From positions 1-46,276 of the forward strand of contig NZ_PUIV01000031.1 of assembly GCF_003113265.1 (NCBI RefSeq): a DNA stretch of 46,276 bases, in the 5' to 3' direction. Every line of letters begins with the position of its first letter. Position 1 is the stretch's first letter. The position numbers and the translations under genes are program-made. The notes under the pieces were generated by a model. The model was not told the origin of the DNA. It did no database searches and saw nothing but the letters and a program-made list of their open reading frames with translations. The DNA comes from Methylosinus sporium. GTDB lineage: Bacteria > Pseudomonadota > Alphaproteobacteria > Rhizobiales > Beijerinckiaceae. This document shows positions 28,169 to 36,633 of this stretch, piece by piece.

Positions 28169-29690
28169 CGCGGTCGAGACCGAGGCTGGGGCGCTCTCGC
28201 GAGCGCAGCGGCCTGTCGCGATCGTCGACATCGGCTCCAATTCGGTGCGCCTCGTCGCCTATGTCGGGCTGCACCGGGCGCTGACGCCGATATTCAACGA
28301 AAAGGCCATGTGCGGTCTCGGACGCGGCGTCGTCACGACGGGCCGCCTGCCGGAGGACGCGATTCGCAAGGCGTTGCAGGCGCTGCGGCGTTTTCGCGCG
28401 CTCTGCGAGATCATGGAGATCGACGACATAGAGGTGATCGCGACAGCGGCGGCTCGCGACGCTGTCAATGGCGCCGCCTTTCTCACTGCGGCGAGCGAAG
28501 CGATCGGCCGCGAGATTTCGCTGCTGTCGGGCCGCCGCGAGGCCGAGCTTTCGGCGCTCGGCGTGATCTCCGCCATTCACGAGCCCGACGGCGTCGTCGG
28601 CGATCTCGGCGGCGGCTCGCTCGAGCTCATCGATCTGCATGGCGGCGCAATGGGCGAGGGGGTCACGCTGCCGCTCGGCGGCCTCGCGCTGATGGACGCC
28701 GCGAGCCGCTCCACCCGTCAGGCGGCGCGAATCGCTCGTAAGGCGATCGAGGATGCGCTTCCCTTGCAACGGCTCAAGGGCCGCGCCTTCTACGCCGTCG
28801 GCGGCACATGGCGCGCGCTGGCGCGGCTGCACATGCGCCAGCGCAATTATCCGCTCGACATGATGCATAACTACCGCATCCCGACCAGCGACGCGGCGGA
28901 ATTCGCCAGCCTGCTGGAGCGCGTCGACAGCGAGGCGCTGGCCGACATCGCCGCGGTCTCGACGGCGCGCCGTCCACTGCTCGCCTATGGCGCGATTGTG
29001 CTCGACGAGGTGATTCGCAAGGCGCGGCCCAAGGAGATCGTCATCTCGGCCGCGGGCGTGCGCGAGGGGCTGCTCTATGAGCGCCTCACGCCGGCCGAAC
29101 GCGCCGCCGATCCGCTGGTCGCCGCAGCGCGCGAGCTCGAGCGCGCCATGGCCCGCGCGCCCGGCTATGGAGATGATCTCATCGCCTGGACCGATGCGCT
29201 GTTTTCCTCTTCGGGCCTACAGGAGACGGAGGAGGAGGTGCGGCTGCGCCACGCCGCCTGTTTTCTCTCGGATGTCAGCTGGCGCGCCCATCCGGACTAT
29301 CGCGCCAATCAGGCGATGAATGTGATCGCCAATTCCGCCTTCGTGGCCGTCGATCATCCGGGCCGCGCCTTTCTGGCGCTGGTGGCGGTGCTGCGTCACG
29401 CAGGCCCCGATAGCGAGGGCGCTCTGCCGGTGCGCGGCCTGATGTCGCCGCGCCTGCTGGAGCGCGCCCGCGTGCTCTCGGCGGCGCTGCGCGTCGGCTA
29501 TCTGCTGAGCGCGGCCATGCCCGGCGTCTTGCCGCTCACGCCGCTCGTCGCGAGCGACGGGAGGTTGATTCTGTCTCTGCCGGGGGAATTCGCCGATCTC
29601 GTGAGCGAGCGGCTGGCCAGCCGTTGCAAGGCGCTCGGCCGTCTCATCGGAGCCGAGGCGGTGATAGAGGCGACCGCCTCCGTCGTCTGA
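28110..29690 (+). CDS. ppx: Ppx/GppA exopolyphosphatase family protein
   Basis: 526 residues. The ASKHA-fold N-terminus has the phosphate-1 motif [16 protein letters not shown], then [10 protein letters not shown], and the phosphate-2 motif [15 protein letters not shown]; a helical HD-like C-terminal domain follows. The enzyme removes terminal phosphate from polyphosphate and may also hydrolyse pppGpp. The only start codon before the core is GTG at 28110, inside ppk1, giving a 59-bp overlap; no clear ribosome site is seen there, so translational coupling is likely. The stop codon is embedded in a terminator hairpin. Confidence 0.92.
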   Translation: MASLSRNGVRDRSSSRARSDAVETEAGALSRAQRPVAIVDIGSNSVRLVAYVGLHRALTPIFNEKAMCGLGRGVVTTGRLPEDAIRKALQALRRFRALCEIMEIDDIEVIATAAARDAVNGAAFLTAASEAIGREISLLSGRREAELSALGVISAIHEPDGVVGDLGGGSLELIDLHGGAMGEGVTLPLGGLALMDAASRSTRQAARIARKAIEDALPLQRLKGRAFYAVGGTWRALARLHMRQRNYPLDMMHNYRIPTSDAAEFASLLERVDSEALADIAAVSTARRPLLAYGAIVLDEVIRKARPKEIVISAAGVREGLLYERLTPAERAADPLVAAARELERAMARAPGYGDDLIAWTDALFSSSGLQETEEEVRLRHAACFLSDVSWRAHPDYRANQAMNVIANSAFVAVDHPGRAFLALVAVLRHAGPDSEGALPVRGLMSPRLLERARVLSAALRVGYLLSAAMPGVLPLTPLVASDGRLILSLPGEFADLVSERLASRCKALGRLIGAEAVIEATASVV

Positions 29691-29699
29691 CGGAGGCGG
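29674..29699. terminator. hairpin overlapping the ppx stop codon
   Basis: A perfect 11-bp stem CCGCCTCCGTC / GACGGAGGCGG with a 4-nt loop. The ppx TGA straddles the loop and right arm. It lies between two convergent genes with only a short T-rich tail (CGTTTC), so it may serve both. Confidence 0.65.
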
Positions 29700-29707
29700 C
29701 GCTCGTT

Positions 29708-30112
29708 TCAATAGGCGGCGCGCGGCGCGACACGCTCGCTCGACGTCACCGTCAGGGCGCCGGCGTCGTCCGAGCAGGCGAAGCGCAGCGTCTTGGCGAC
29801 GGCAGTGTCGAGATTGGCGGAGGAGCCGCTGGAGATCGGCACGATGAAGCGCGTCGTCGCGGTGGCCGGCGTCGCCTCCTCGAGCGTGGGCGCGTCGAAG
29901 ACGATCACCGTCAGCCGACAGGCGCCGCCGCCGCCGACGAAATAGCTCAACACATGCTTCCGACCCGCGTCGAAGCTGGCCGCAGCGAGCGGCTTCAGCG
30001 TCACCGGCGCAGCGACCGGCCCATAAGGCTCGGCGTGCAGGGCCACGCCCGCCGTGAGGCTCAGCACAGCGGCGAGGGCCAGAGCGAAGATGCGTTTGCC
30101 TGCAGTCATCAT
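29708..30112 (-). CDS. secreted protein of unknown function
   Basis: About 134 residues from ATG 30112 (GGAAGGAC upstream; starts at 30130 and 30109 also possible). A signal peptide (AGKRIFALALAAVLSLTAGVALHA) precedes a mature part rich in small residues and strands (TLKPLAAASFDAGRKHVLSYFVGGGGACRLTVIVFD). Two cysteines may pair (GACRL and FACSD). I do not recognise a family. It is convergent with ppx. Its roughly 400-bp upstream region carries repeated TTGC-N3-GCAA palindromes and larger hairpins, suggesting dedicated regulation (inference). Confidence 0.7.
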   Translation of the reverse strand: MMTAGKRIFALALAAVLSLTAGVALHAEPYGPVAAPVTLKPLAAASFDAGRKHVLSYFVGGGGACRLTVIVFDAPTLEEATPATATTRFIVPISSGSSANLDTAVAKTLRFACSDDAGALTVTSSERVAPRAAY

Positions 30113-30197
30113 GGTCTTGTCCTTCCTCATACGGCGCTGGGGAGCGCCCCTCTGCGACCTGCTCGTCCTCGAGGCGCCGAAGCCGTCCCGAGTTCAC

Positions 30198-30330
30198 GTT
30201 GCGTCGCAACATGAGCGTATGTTGCATCGCAATAGCAGAATTTCAAGGCGCGGTTTGTCGCAGGGGCGTCTCTATAGAACTATTCGATTCTACAATGAAT
30301 TCAGATCGAAAGGCGGGTTGTGCGTCGCAA
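30198..30330. promoter_or_regulatory. repeated TTGC-N3-GCAA operator-like sites
   Basis: Perfect GTTGCGTCGCAAC at 30198-30210, TTGCATCGCAA at 30222-30232 (23 bp on, about two helical turns) and a partial TGCGTCGCAA at 30321-30330. They lie upstream of the minus-strand secreted protein gene. The spacing and palindromy look like binding sites for a dimeric regulator; the regulator is unknown. Confidence 0.45.
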
Positions 30331-30340
30331 GATAGAGCGG

Positions 30341-30399
30341 GGTAGCCTATGCCGATCAGGTGGGCATAGCGCTACCCATACCCATACTAGAGGATGGGT
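30341..30399. other. tandem stem-loops downstream of rnd
   Basis: First hairpin at 30341-30376: GGTAGCCTATGCC pairs with GGCATAG-C-GCTACC, 13 bp with one bulged C. The second, at 30380-30399, pairs ACCCAT with ATGGGT. More GGGT/ACCC repeats continue to about 30445. The region is non-coding, 3' of rnd and 5' of the secreted protein gene. It may be the rnd terminator region or a regulatory RNA; no T-tract is seen. Confidence 0.45.
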
Positions 30400-30510
30400 C
30401 ATAGAATGGGTGAATGGGCGGGATTATGTCCTACCCATACGTCAGTCGGATTGAAGGGAACGGAAAGAGCGAGCCTGAAGGCGCGCCTCGCAGATCTCGC
30501 GTGGAGGGGC

Positions 30511-31689
30511 TCAGCGTCCGGCGGACTCGTCCAGCTCCTGCCAGTCGAGCGTGACGACCTTGCCCTTTTCGACCGCCAGAGCCAGCCTTCCGGCTTTCAG
30601 CTGCAGCGCTTTCTCGCCGAAAATCGCCCGCCGCCAGCCGGAGAGGGCGGGCACATCCGCCCCATCGTCGGCGGCGATGGCATCGAGGTCCTCTACGGTG
30701 GCGATCATTTTGGTGGCGACGCCCGTCTCTTCGGCGACCTGCCGCAGCAGAACCTTGAGCAGCTCGACCGTGGCTCCGCTGGAGCTGCCGCGCTTCTCCC
30801 GCTCTATGCGCGGCAATGTGGCGGGATCGCGCGCCAGCGCTCTCTCCACGGCGGCGACGATATCCGCGCCGGAGCGCGAGCGCTCGAGCCCGCGCGGGAA
30901 GGCGCGCAGATTGCCGAGCGCCTCCTGCGTGCGCGGGGCGGCGAGGGCGATCTCGATCAGCATATCGTCCTTGAGCACGCGCGAGCGCGGCACGTCACGG
31001 CCCTGCGCCTCGCTCTCGCGCCAAGCGGCGAGCTCCATCAGCACGGCGAGGTCGCGCGGCTTGCGCACGCGATGGCGCAGGCGCTCCCAGGCGTTCTCCG
31101 GGCTCTGCTCATAGGTCTCGGGCGTGGTCAAGGTGCGCATTTCGTCGGCGAGCCAGTCGAGCCGGTTGGAGCGCTCCAGCCGCGCGCGCAAATGCGTGTA
31201 GATCTGCCGCAAATGGGTGACGTCGGCGATGGCGTAATCGATCTGCGCCGTCGACAAAGGCCGCTTCGACCAATCGGTGAAACGCGAGGATTTGTCGAGG
31301 CTCTCTTTGGAGATGGCCTTCACCAGCTCGACATAGGAGACCTGATCGCCGAAGCCGCAGACCATCGCGGCGACCTGCGTGTCGAACAAGGGCGCGGGAA
31401 TCAGCCGCGCGAGCCGCCAGACGATTTCGAGATCCTGGCGGGCCGCGTGGAACACCTTGACCACGCTCTCATTGGCCATCAGCTCGAAAAAGGGCGTGAG
31501 GTCCAGGCCCTCGGACAGAGTGTCGACGGCGAAGGCCTCCTCGGGCGAGGCCAGCTGAATGACGCAGACCTTGGGCCAGAAAGTCGTTTCCCTCAAAAAC
31601 TCCGTATCGACGGTGACGAAGGGATGACGGGAGAGACGGGCGCAGGCGGCGGCGAGATCTTCGGTAGAGGTCAAGAGGCTCATCGACAT
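30511..31689 (-). CDS. rnd: ribonuclease D
   Basis: 392 residues. A DEDDy 3'-5' exonuclease domain comes first: Exo [12 protein letters not shown] (D28, E30), Exo [16 protein letters not shown], and Exo [18 protein letters not shown] with the Tyr-x3-Asp pattern. The HRDC-type helical domains follow (about residues 210-370, including [25 protein letters not shown]). RNase D trims tRNA 3' ends. It lies in the same general neighbourhood as ppk/ppx but is transcribed the other way, and is divergent from the TPR gene with about 260 bp between them. Confidence 0.94.
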   Translation of the reverse strand: MSMSLLTSTEDLAAACARLSRHPFVTVDTEFLRETTFWPKVCVIQLASPEEAFAVDTLSEGLDLTPFFELMANESVVKVFHAARQDLEIVWRLARLIPAPLFDTQVAAMVCGFGDQVSYVELVKAISKESLDKSSRFTDWSKRPLSTAQIDYAIADVTHLRQIYTHLRARLERSNRLDWLADEMRTLTTPETYEQSPENAWERLRHRVRKPRDLAVLMELAAWRESEAQGRDVPRSRVLKDDMLIEIALAAPRTQEALGNLRAFPRGLERSRSGADIVAAVERALARDPATLPRIEREKRGSSSGATVELLKVLLRQVAEETGVATKMIATVEDLDAIAADDGADVPALSGWRRAIFGEKALQLKAGRLALAVEKGKVVTLDWQELDESAGR

Positions 31690-31948
31690 TCAGTCTTAGA
31701 GTAATTTTTTGTGGTTCAGAAGTGTCTCAATGCATGTTTTCGACCGTTTTTCTGGCTCGGGGGGCGCTCGGAGCTGCGCCTTAGCCGCACTGCAAGGCCA
31801 AAAATCGCGGCGGCCGCGCGTCTCGAAGTCGTCGGCGCCGCCGTTTGCGTCGCTGCGGTTCCGGCGCGGGCTCGGATTTTTCCCATTGCCCTCGAAGCGT
31901 CGAAATGAAATCATAGCGGAATACTCGACAATAGGAGCCCCTGGCCAC

Positions 31949-32938
31949 ATGGCGCCTCTCGCTTTCGCCTCGACGCCGTTTCATCTTGCGGCCCGCTTCG
32001 CTCTCGCGGCGGCGCTGTTCGTCTTTTCCAACGCGGCATACGCCAAGGGCGACGCTTGGGCCGGCTGCCGCGCCGCCGATCCCGACAAGCGCATCGAGGG
32101 CTGTAGCGAGGTGATCGCCCGCGGCGACAAGGAGATAAAGCCGAACCGCGTGGCTGCTCACGTCAATCGCGGCGGCGCTTATCACGCCAAGGGCGATTAT
32201 GAGCGCGCGCTCGCCGATTACGACAAGGCGCTGGAGATCGATCCCAATTCGGCGGCGGCTCTGGCCGATCGCGCCGCCGCCTATCGCGCCAAGGGCGATT
32301 TCGACCATGCTCTCGCCGATTACGACAAGCTCGTCGCCTCACAGCCGAAATCTCCGGCCGCCTATCTCGGCCGTGGCGGCGCCTATCAGAGTAGAGGCGA
32401 TCTCGACAAGGCCATCGTCGAATACGATAAGGCGCTGGAGCTGGACAAGAAATCCGCCGCCGCGCTGAGCAATCGCGGTCGCGCCTGGCGCGCCAAGGGC
32501 GATCTCGACCGCGCGCTCGCCGATTTCGATGCGGCGGTAAAGCTCGAGCCCAAATCCGCGCAGGCCTATCTCAATCGCGCCGCGCTCTATCAGGCCAAGG
32601 GCGATCTCGACCATGCGCTGGCCGATTACGACAGAGCGATCGAGCAGGACGGAAAGCTTGCCATCGCCTACAATAATCGCGGGCTGACTTTGCACGCCAA
32701 GGGCGATTTCGACCGCGCCATCGCCGATTTCGGCAAGGCCGTCGCGATCGACGCCAAATATGCGCGCGCCTATCTCAATCGCGCCAACGCCTATCGCGGC
32801 AAGCGCGATCCCGAACACGCCAAGCCCGATCTCGAGCAGGCGCTGGCGCTCGACCCCAATCTCGCCGCGGCGAAGAAAGGGCTCGACGAGGTGACGAAGC
32901 AGCTCGCCGTCCGCGCCGCGGCTGCGCCGGCGCAATAA
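31949..32938 (+). CDS. periplasmic TPR-repeat protein
   Basis: About 329 residues from the ATG giving MAPLAFASTPFHLAARF, with AGGAG about 13 nt upstream; the frame is open from 31709 without coding character. A signal peptide ends near FSNAAYA, then a short AWAGCRAADPDKRIEGCSEVI segment with two cysteines. Seven or eight near-identical 34-residue TPR units follow (NRGGAYHAKGDYERALADYD pattern with ..KALEIDP). TPR arrays serve as protein-binding scaffolds; the partner is unknown. The DNA repeats are highly similar, suggesting recent internal duplication. It is convergent with DUF1826. Confidence 0.88.
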   Translation: MAPLAFASTPFHLAARFALAAALFVFSNAAYAKGDAWAGCRAADPDKRIEGCSEVIARGDKEIKPNRVAAHVNRGGAYHAKGDYERALADYDKALEIDPNSAAALADRAAAYRAKGDFDHALADYDKLVASQPKSPAAYLGRGGAYQSRGDLDKAIVEYDKALELDKKSAAALSNRGRAWRAKGDLDRALADFDAAVKLEPKSAQAYLNRAALYQAKGDLDHALADYDRAIEQDGKLAIAYNNRGLTLHAKGDFDRAIADFGKAVAIDAKYARAYLNRANAYRGKRDPEHAKPDLEQALALDPNLAAAKKGLDEVTKQLAVRAAAAPAQ

Positions 32939-32960
32939 TCCCGCCGATGCGCTCTCGCCG

Positions 32961-33566
32961 TCAGCGGGACGGCGCGGGCGCCTCGTCTATGGCGAGGAAG
33001 AGTCGCTCGATTCCTGTCCCGGCGATCGGCGGCGATCGATGCGGCAGGGCGCGGAGGTCGGCGCTCGCCGCCTTTTCGCCGCGCATTATCGCGACCCAGC
33101 CGCGCTCGAGCCGCCGAATCGAATTCTCCTCGACCGGATCGGCTTTCGGTCCCGGCGCGATCCATTGCGTGCCCGGGCCGCGATAGGTGGTCACGAGCCG
33201 AAAGCGCACGAAATCGACGTGAAAGAGACGGCAGGCGTCGTCCTCGATCGTCTCCAGCCGGACGCGAATCTCGCTCGCCCGCGTCGCCTCTCGATAGAGG
33301 CGCGCGAGGCGCATCACATCGCTCGTGAGCCATTGGGCGAGCCATGCTTCGAATCCCGCTTCGGCGAGTGCGGCGGCGAGCGCGCGGGGCAAAGTCTCCT
33401 CCGCTCCGGTCACCCGCATTCGCAGCGGCTGCGCGAAACGCATCGTATCTAGCGCCGCGGCGATTCGCGGCTCCAGCTCGCGCGGCAACAGACAGATCGA
33501 GCGCGATTGCATCAGCCGGCGGTAGGAGAGCCGCGACGGCGGGGCGGCGGTTTCGTCACATAGCAT
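32961..33566 (-). CDS. DUF1826 family protein, zinc-regulon associate
   Basis: About 201 residues from an ATG that lies inside the last 11 bp of cobW; the longer frame to 33755 is antisense-like overlap and was rejected. DUF1826 hallmarks include [23 protein letters not shown] with the His/Asp/Arg cluster, PHRSPPI and RLFLAID near the end. The fold and activity are unknown to me. In proteobacteria DUF1826 genes often accompany COG0523 GTPases behind Zur sites, exactly as here, which suggests a role under zinc shortage (inference from context). Confidence 0.85.
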   Translation of the reverse strand: MLCDETAAPPSRLSYRRLMQSRSICLLPRELEPRIAAALDTMRFAQPLRMRVTGAEETLPRALAAALAEAGFEAWLAQWLTSDVMRLARLYREATRASEIRVRLETIEDDACRLFHVDFVRFRLVTTYRGPGTQWIAPGPKADPVEENSIRRLERGWVAIMRGEKAASADLRALPHRSPPIAGTGIERLFLAIDEAPAPSR

Positions 33567-34782
33567 CGGCGCTCTCCCAAGCGGGGAAGGGATCGCCGAG
33601 CGAGCGATAGGCGGAAGCGTCGAAGCGCTTCGGCTTTTGCGGCCCGACGAGGCAGGCGTCGAGCGCGGCGCGAATCGCGGCCTCGTCCATGCCGATTCCG
33701 ATGAAGACGAGCTCCTGCCGGCGATCGCCCCAGACCTCGTCCCAATTGCGCTCAAAATGGCGCTTCCAATCGGGATGATCGGGCCAATGCTGCTTCGGCA
33801 CGGCGATCCACCAATAGCCCATGGCCGTCACGCGGGCGATCGCGCCGGCGATCGAAAATTCGCCGACCCATTTCGGCCGGGTGGCGAGCCAGAAATGCCC
33901 TTTGGCGCGCACGAGGCCGGGCCGGGTCGCATTGATGAATGCGTTGAATTTCTCCGGATGGAACGGACGCCGCGCCCGATAGACGAAGCTCTCTATTCCA
34001 TATTGTTCCGACTCCGGCACATGGTCTTCCGGGCTGTAGAGCGCCTTGTGCCATAGCGGATGGCGCTCCGCCTTCTCCTCGTCGAAGAGGCCGGTGTCGA
34101 GAATGGCGTCCATCGGCGCCGCGCCAAAATCGGTCTCGACGATGCGCGCGTCGGCGTTCAGCGACTTCACCACTTTGCGCACCAGCGCCAGCCGTTCCGC
34201 CGACACCGCCGAGGCCTTGTTGAGCACGATGACGTCGGCGAATTCGATCTGCTCGACGAGGAGAGCGACGAGAGTGCGATCGTCGTCCTCGCCGGCGACC
34301 TCGCCGCGGTCGCGCAGAAAGTCGTTCGAGCCATAGTCCTGCAGCAGGCTGGCCGCGTCGACGACGGTGACCATGGTGTCGAGCCGCGCGAGATCCGAGA
34401 GGCTGTCGCCATTCTCGTCGCGAAAGGAGAAGGTGCTGGCGACCGGCAGCGGCTCAGCGATGCCCGTGCTCTCGATCAGCAGATAATCGAAGCGGCCTTC
34501 CTCGCCGAGGCGCCGCACCTCGGCGAGCAGATCGTCGCGCAAGGTGCAGCAGATGCAGCCATTGGTCATTTCGACGAGCTTCTCGTCGGTGCGCGACAGC
34601 TCTGCGCCGCCGTCACGGATGAGATCGGCGTCGATATTCACTTCGCTCATATCGTTCACGATGACGGCGACGCGCCGGCCCTCGCGATTATTGAGCACAT
34701 GATTGAGCAGCGTCGTCTTTCCGGCCCCGAGAAAGCCGGAGAGGACGGTGACGGGGAGGCGAGGGTCGGGGAGCTGGGCCAT
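33556..34782 (-). CDS. COG0523/CobW-type zinc GTPase metallochaperone
   Basis: 408 residues. The P-loop is [15 protein letters not shown] (16-30), the metal-binding CxCC motif is [12 protein letters not shown] (Cys76, Cys78, Cys79), ESTG lies in the switch region, and VLNKAS supplies base recognition. The C-terminal CobW_C domain has [11 protein letters not shown] and [12 protein letters not shown]. Such GTPases (ZigA/ZagA/ZNG1-like) deliver zinc to client enzymes when zinc is scarce. A Zur-type palindrome lies 16 bp before the start, overlapping the expected promoter, so repression by Zur-Zn is likely. It overlaps DUF1826 by 11 bp, forming a two-gene operon. Confidence 0.92.
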   Translation of the reverse strand: MAQLPDPRLPVTVLSGFLGAGKTTLLNHVLNNREGRRVAVIVNDMSEVNIDADLIRDGGAELSRTDEKLVEMTNGCICCTLRDDLLAEVRRLGEEGRFDYLLIESTGIAEPLPVASTFSFRDENGDSLSDLARLDTMVTVVDAASLLQDYGSNDFLRDRGEVAGEDDDRTLVALLVEQIEFADVIVLNKASAVSAERLALVRKVVKSLNADARIVETDFGAAPMDAILDTGLFDEEKAERHPLWHKALYSPEDHVPESEQYGIESFVYRARRPFHPEKFNAFINATRPGLVRAKGHFWLATRPKWVGEFSIAGAIARVTAMGYWWIAVPKQHWPDHPDWKRHFERNWDEVWGDRRQELVFIGIGMDEAAIRAALDACLVGPQKPKRFDASAYRSLGDPFPAWESADAM

Positions 34783-34797
34783 GGCGCGCCATATGTT

Positions 34798-34809
34798 ATG
34801 TTATAACAT
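34798..34809. promoter_or_regulatory. Zur-type operator of cobW-DUF1826
   Basis: A perfect 12-bp palindrome ATGTTATAACAT within TATGTTATGTTATAACATGTA, matching the AT-rich Zur box shape known in alphaproteobacteria (GTTATnnnATAAC core). It sits 16 bp upstream of the cobW start on an otherwise GC-rich background. Confidence 0.75.
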
Positions 34810-34903
34810 GTAGTGACGTAGCCGAGCGGGATAGCGGCGTCAAGCAGAGGCGAGGCGGCTCGAATTCCCGTGGACCGAGGAGACGCCGCGATCACTATGG
34901 CCG

Positions 34904-35848
34904 TCAAACGATAGCGGTTCGACTGCTCGACCGCAGGCCGATCACTCGAAGTAGTCTTCGTCTATCGAGTGCTTCTTCAACTCGGCATCCGACATTGTAT
35001 CGGATCATCAGCTTCGTGAGCTGATCCCCGTCGATCAATACGATGCGCTTGCTGAGAAATTGGGCCGTTTCTATCGCCGAAGCCGAAAAACGCGAGGTCG
35101 TCACGAACAGGCCTTTAGTCGCCTTGTGCCGATCGAGGCTTCCGAAAAAATCTCGGATCGCTCCCGATCCGACATTATTGCCCTCGGCGTAGCGTTTGGC
35201 CTGTATATAGACCCGATCCAGCCCGAGCGCGTCCTGATCGATCACGCCGTCTACGCCGTCATCACCGCTGCGACCTAGAGCGCGTCCGGCGTCGGCGACG
35301 GAGCCGCCGAAACCCATTCCGAGGAGCAGATTGACGAGCAGCCGCTCGAAAAATTCGGGCGGCGCGCTGCGAACGCGATCGAGCAGGTCTCGTCTCAGGG
35401 ACGCATCGATTTCGCGATGCGCCTCCCGCATGATTTCATCGGGCGTTTGCGACCGAAGCTCGATCGAAGACAGAGCGACAGGCGGAGCCTCCTCGTCTTC
35501 TTGCCGTGCGCCTTTGACGAAATCCCGGAACTCCTCGAACCGGGTCAAAAACGCGTTGTCGATACGCCCAGGATTTGACTGGAGCGCGATCTTTCCTCGA
35601 TCTGTGATCGTGAAATGGCCGCGCCGGGTGATTTCGACCAGGCCGGCCTTGTTCAGATAGGTTTTCGCCCAATGCACGCGATTGGCGAAAAGGGTTTGTC
35701 TGCCCGACGGCAGCAGTTGCGCTCGCTCCTCCGCCGTCAGAGCGAGGCTGTCCGCAACGCGCTCCACGACGTCGCCGATACGAATTTCGCCCTGCGATGC
35801 GGCTGAAAGGACCGGGAGCATCAAGGATTGATAATCGGGAATAGCCAT
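34904..35848 (-). CDS. mrr: Mrr-type restriction endonuclease
   Basis: 314 residues, matching E. coli Mrr (304) in length. The start ATG gives MAIPDYQSLMLPVLSAASQGE, the familiar N-terminal winged-helix Mrr_N domain, through about residue 95. The C-terminal Mrr_cat nuclease domain holds GMGFGGSVADAGRALGRSGD, the catalytic D200 in DDGVDG and Q216-x-K218 in VYIQAKRY, then LFVTTSRFS. Mrr proteins cut methylated DNA (type IV restriction) and can respond to stress. All catalytic residues look intact. It is a solitary gene with no methylase beside it, as expected for type IV, between cobW and the bcp-like gene. Confidence 0.9.
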   Translation of the reverse strand: MAIPDYQSLMLPVLSAASQGEIRIGDVVERVADSLALTAEERAQLLPSGRQTLFANRVHWAKTYLNKAGLVEITRRGHFTITDRGKIALQSNPGRIDNAFLTRFEEFRDFVKGARQEDEEAPPVALSSIELRSQTPDEIMREAHREIDASLRRDLLDRVRSAPPEFFERLLVNLLLGMGFGGSVADAGRALGRSGDDGVDGVIDQDALGLDRVYIQAKRYAEGNNVGSGAIRDFFGSLDRHKATKGLFVTTSRFSASAIETAQFLSKRIVLIDGDQLTKLMIRYNVGCRVEEALDRRRLLRVIGLRSSSRTAIV

Positions 35849-36023
35849 TTTCGAAGCGTATCTTCGGGACGTGCGCCGCACAACGCCCTTTGGCTGCGCT
35901 TGCGCAAATCGACCATCGAAGACGAGCCTGAAAACGGGCGTCTCGAAGGTCGACCTCGCACTTTCGGTACGCGCCTCTGGACGAAGAGGGGTTGCAGAGC
36001 CGCCTCGGGCGTGGGCGTAGGGC

Positions 36024-36509
36024 CTATTTCCCCTTCGCCGCCGCCAGCACCTCGGCCGCATGGCCCGGCACTTTCACCTTGCGCCAGATTTTCTCGATCT
36101 TCCCGTCCGGGCCGATCAGAAAAGTCGAGCGCTCCACGCCCATATATTTGCGGCCGTACATGCTCTTCTCCACCCACACCCCATAGGCGGAGAGCATTTC
36201 CTTGCTCTCGTCGGAGGCGAGCGGGAATGTCAGCTCATATTTGGCGCGGAATTTGTCGTGCTTGGCCGGCGAATCCGGCGAGACGCCGACGAGCGCGGTC
36301 TTCGCCTTGCCGAAATCGGCCTTCAAAGCGTTGAATTCGATCGCTTCCTTGGTGCAGCCGGAGGTGTCGTCCTTGGGGTAGAAATAGAGCGCCAGCTTCT
36401 TGCCGGAAAAGCCGGAAAGAGAGAGCGTCTCGCCGCCGGCGCCGGGCAGCTCGAAAGAGGGGGCGGCGTCGCCTTCGCGCAAGCCTGTGGATTTCTTCGC
36501 TTCGGTCAC
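36024..36509 (-). CDS. bcp: Bcp/PrxQ-type peroxiredoxin, single cysteine
   Basis: 161 residues from a GTG start supported by AAGGAAGG upstream; an ATG at 36530 is an alternative. AhpC/TSA fold: GDAAPSFELPGAGGETLSL, LALYFYPKDDTSGCTKEA with the peroxidatic Cys52, then GVSPDSPAKHDKFRAKY and ERSTFLIGPDGKI. The resolving Cys expected five residues after Cys52 in classic Bcp is Ile, and the protein has no other cysteine, so it must be recycled by an external thiol. It reduces hydroperoxides in the cytosol. It is monocistronic on the minus strand; 175 bp separate it from mrr. Confidence 0.92.
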   Translation of the reverse strand: MTEAKKSTGLREGDAAPSFELPGAGGETLSLSGFSGKKLALYFYPKDDTSGCTKEAIEFNALKADFGKAKTALVGVSPDSPAKHDKFRAKYELTFPLASDESKEMLSAYGVWVEKSMYGRKYMGVERSTFLIGPDGKIEKIWRKVKVPGHAAEVLAAAKGK

Positions 36510-36633
36510 TGCGCCTTCCTTTCGTCTCATCCGCCGTTACAATCGGCAGGATGCAGAGGATGGCGCGCTCCGCAAGAGATTCTGGTAGAAATCCCCAGTT
36601 GCGCGCCATTCGAGTTGTGATCTTCTCGACGAC

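Noticed and set aside
33567-33755. 63-codon extension of DUF1826
   Set aside because: It runs antiparallel in composition to the cobW C-terminal coding frame on the same strand; the start at 33566 gives the usual overlap and family length.
34811-34900. Possible tRNA gene after the Zur box
   Set aside because: Some arm-like pieces and a closing stem exist, but the T-arm is in the wrong place and no anticodon stem forms.
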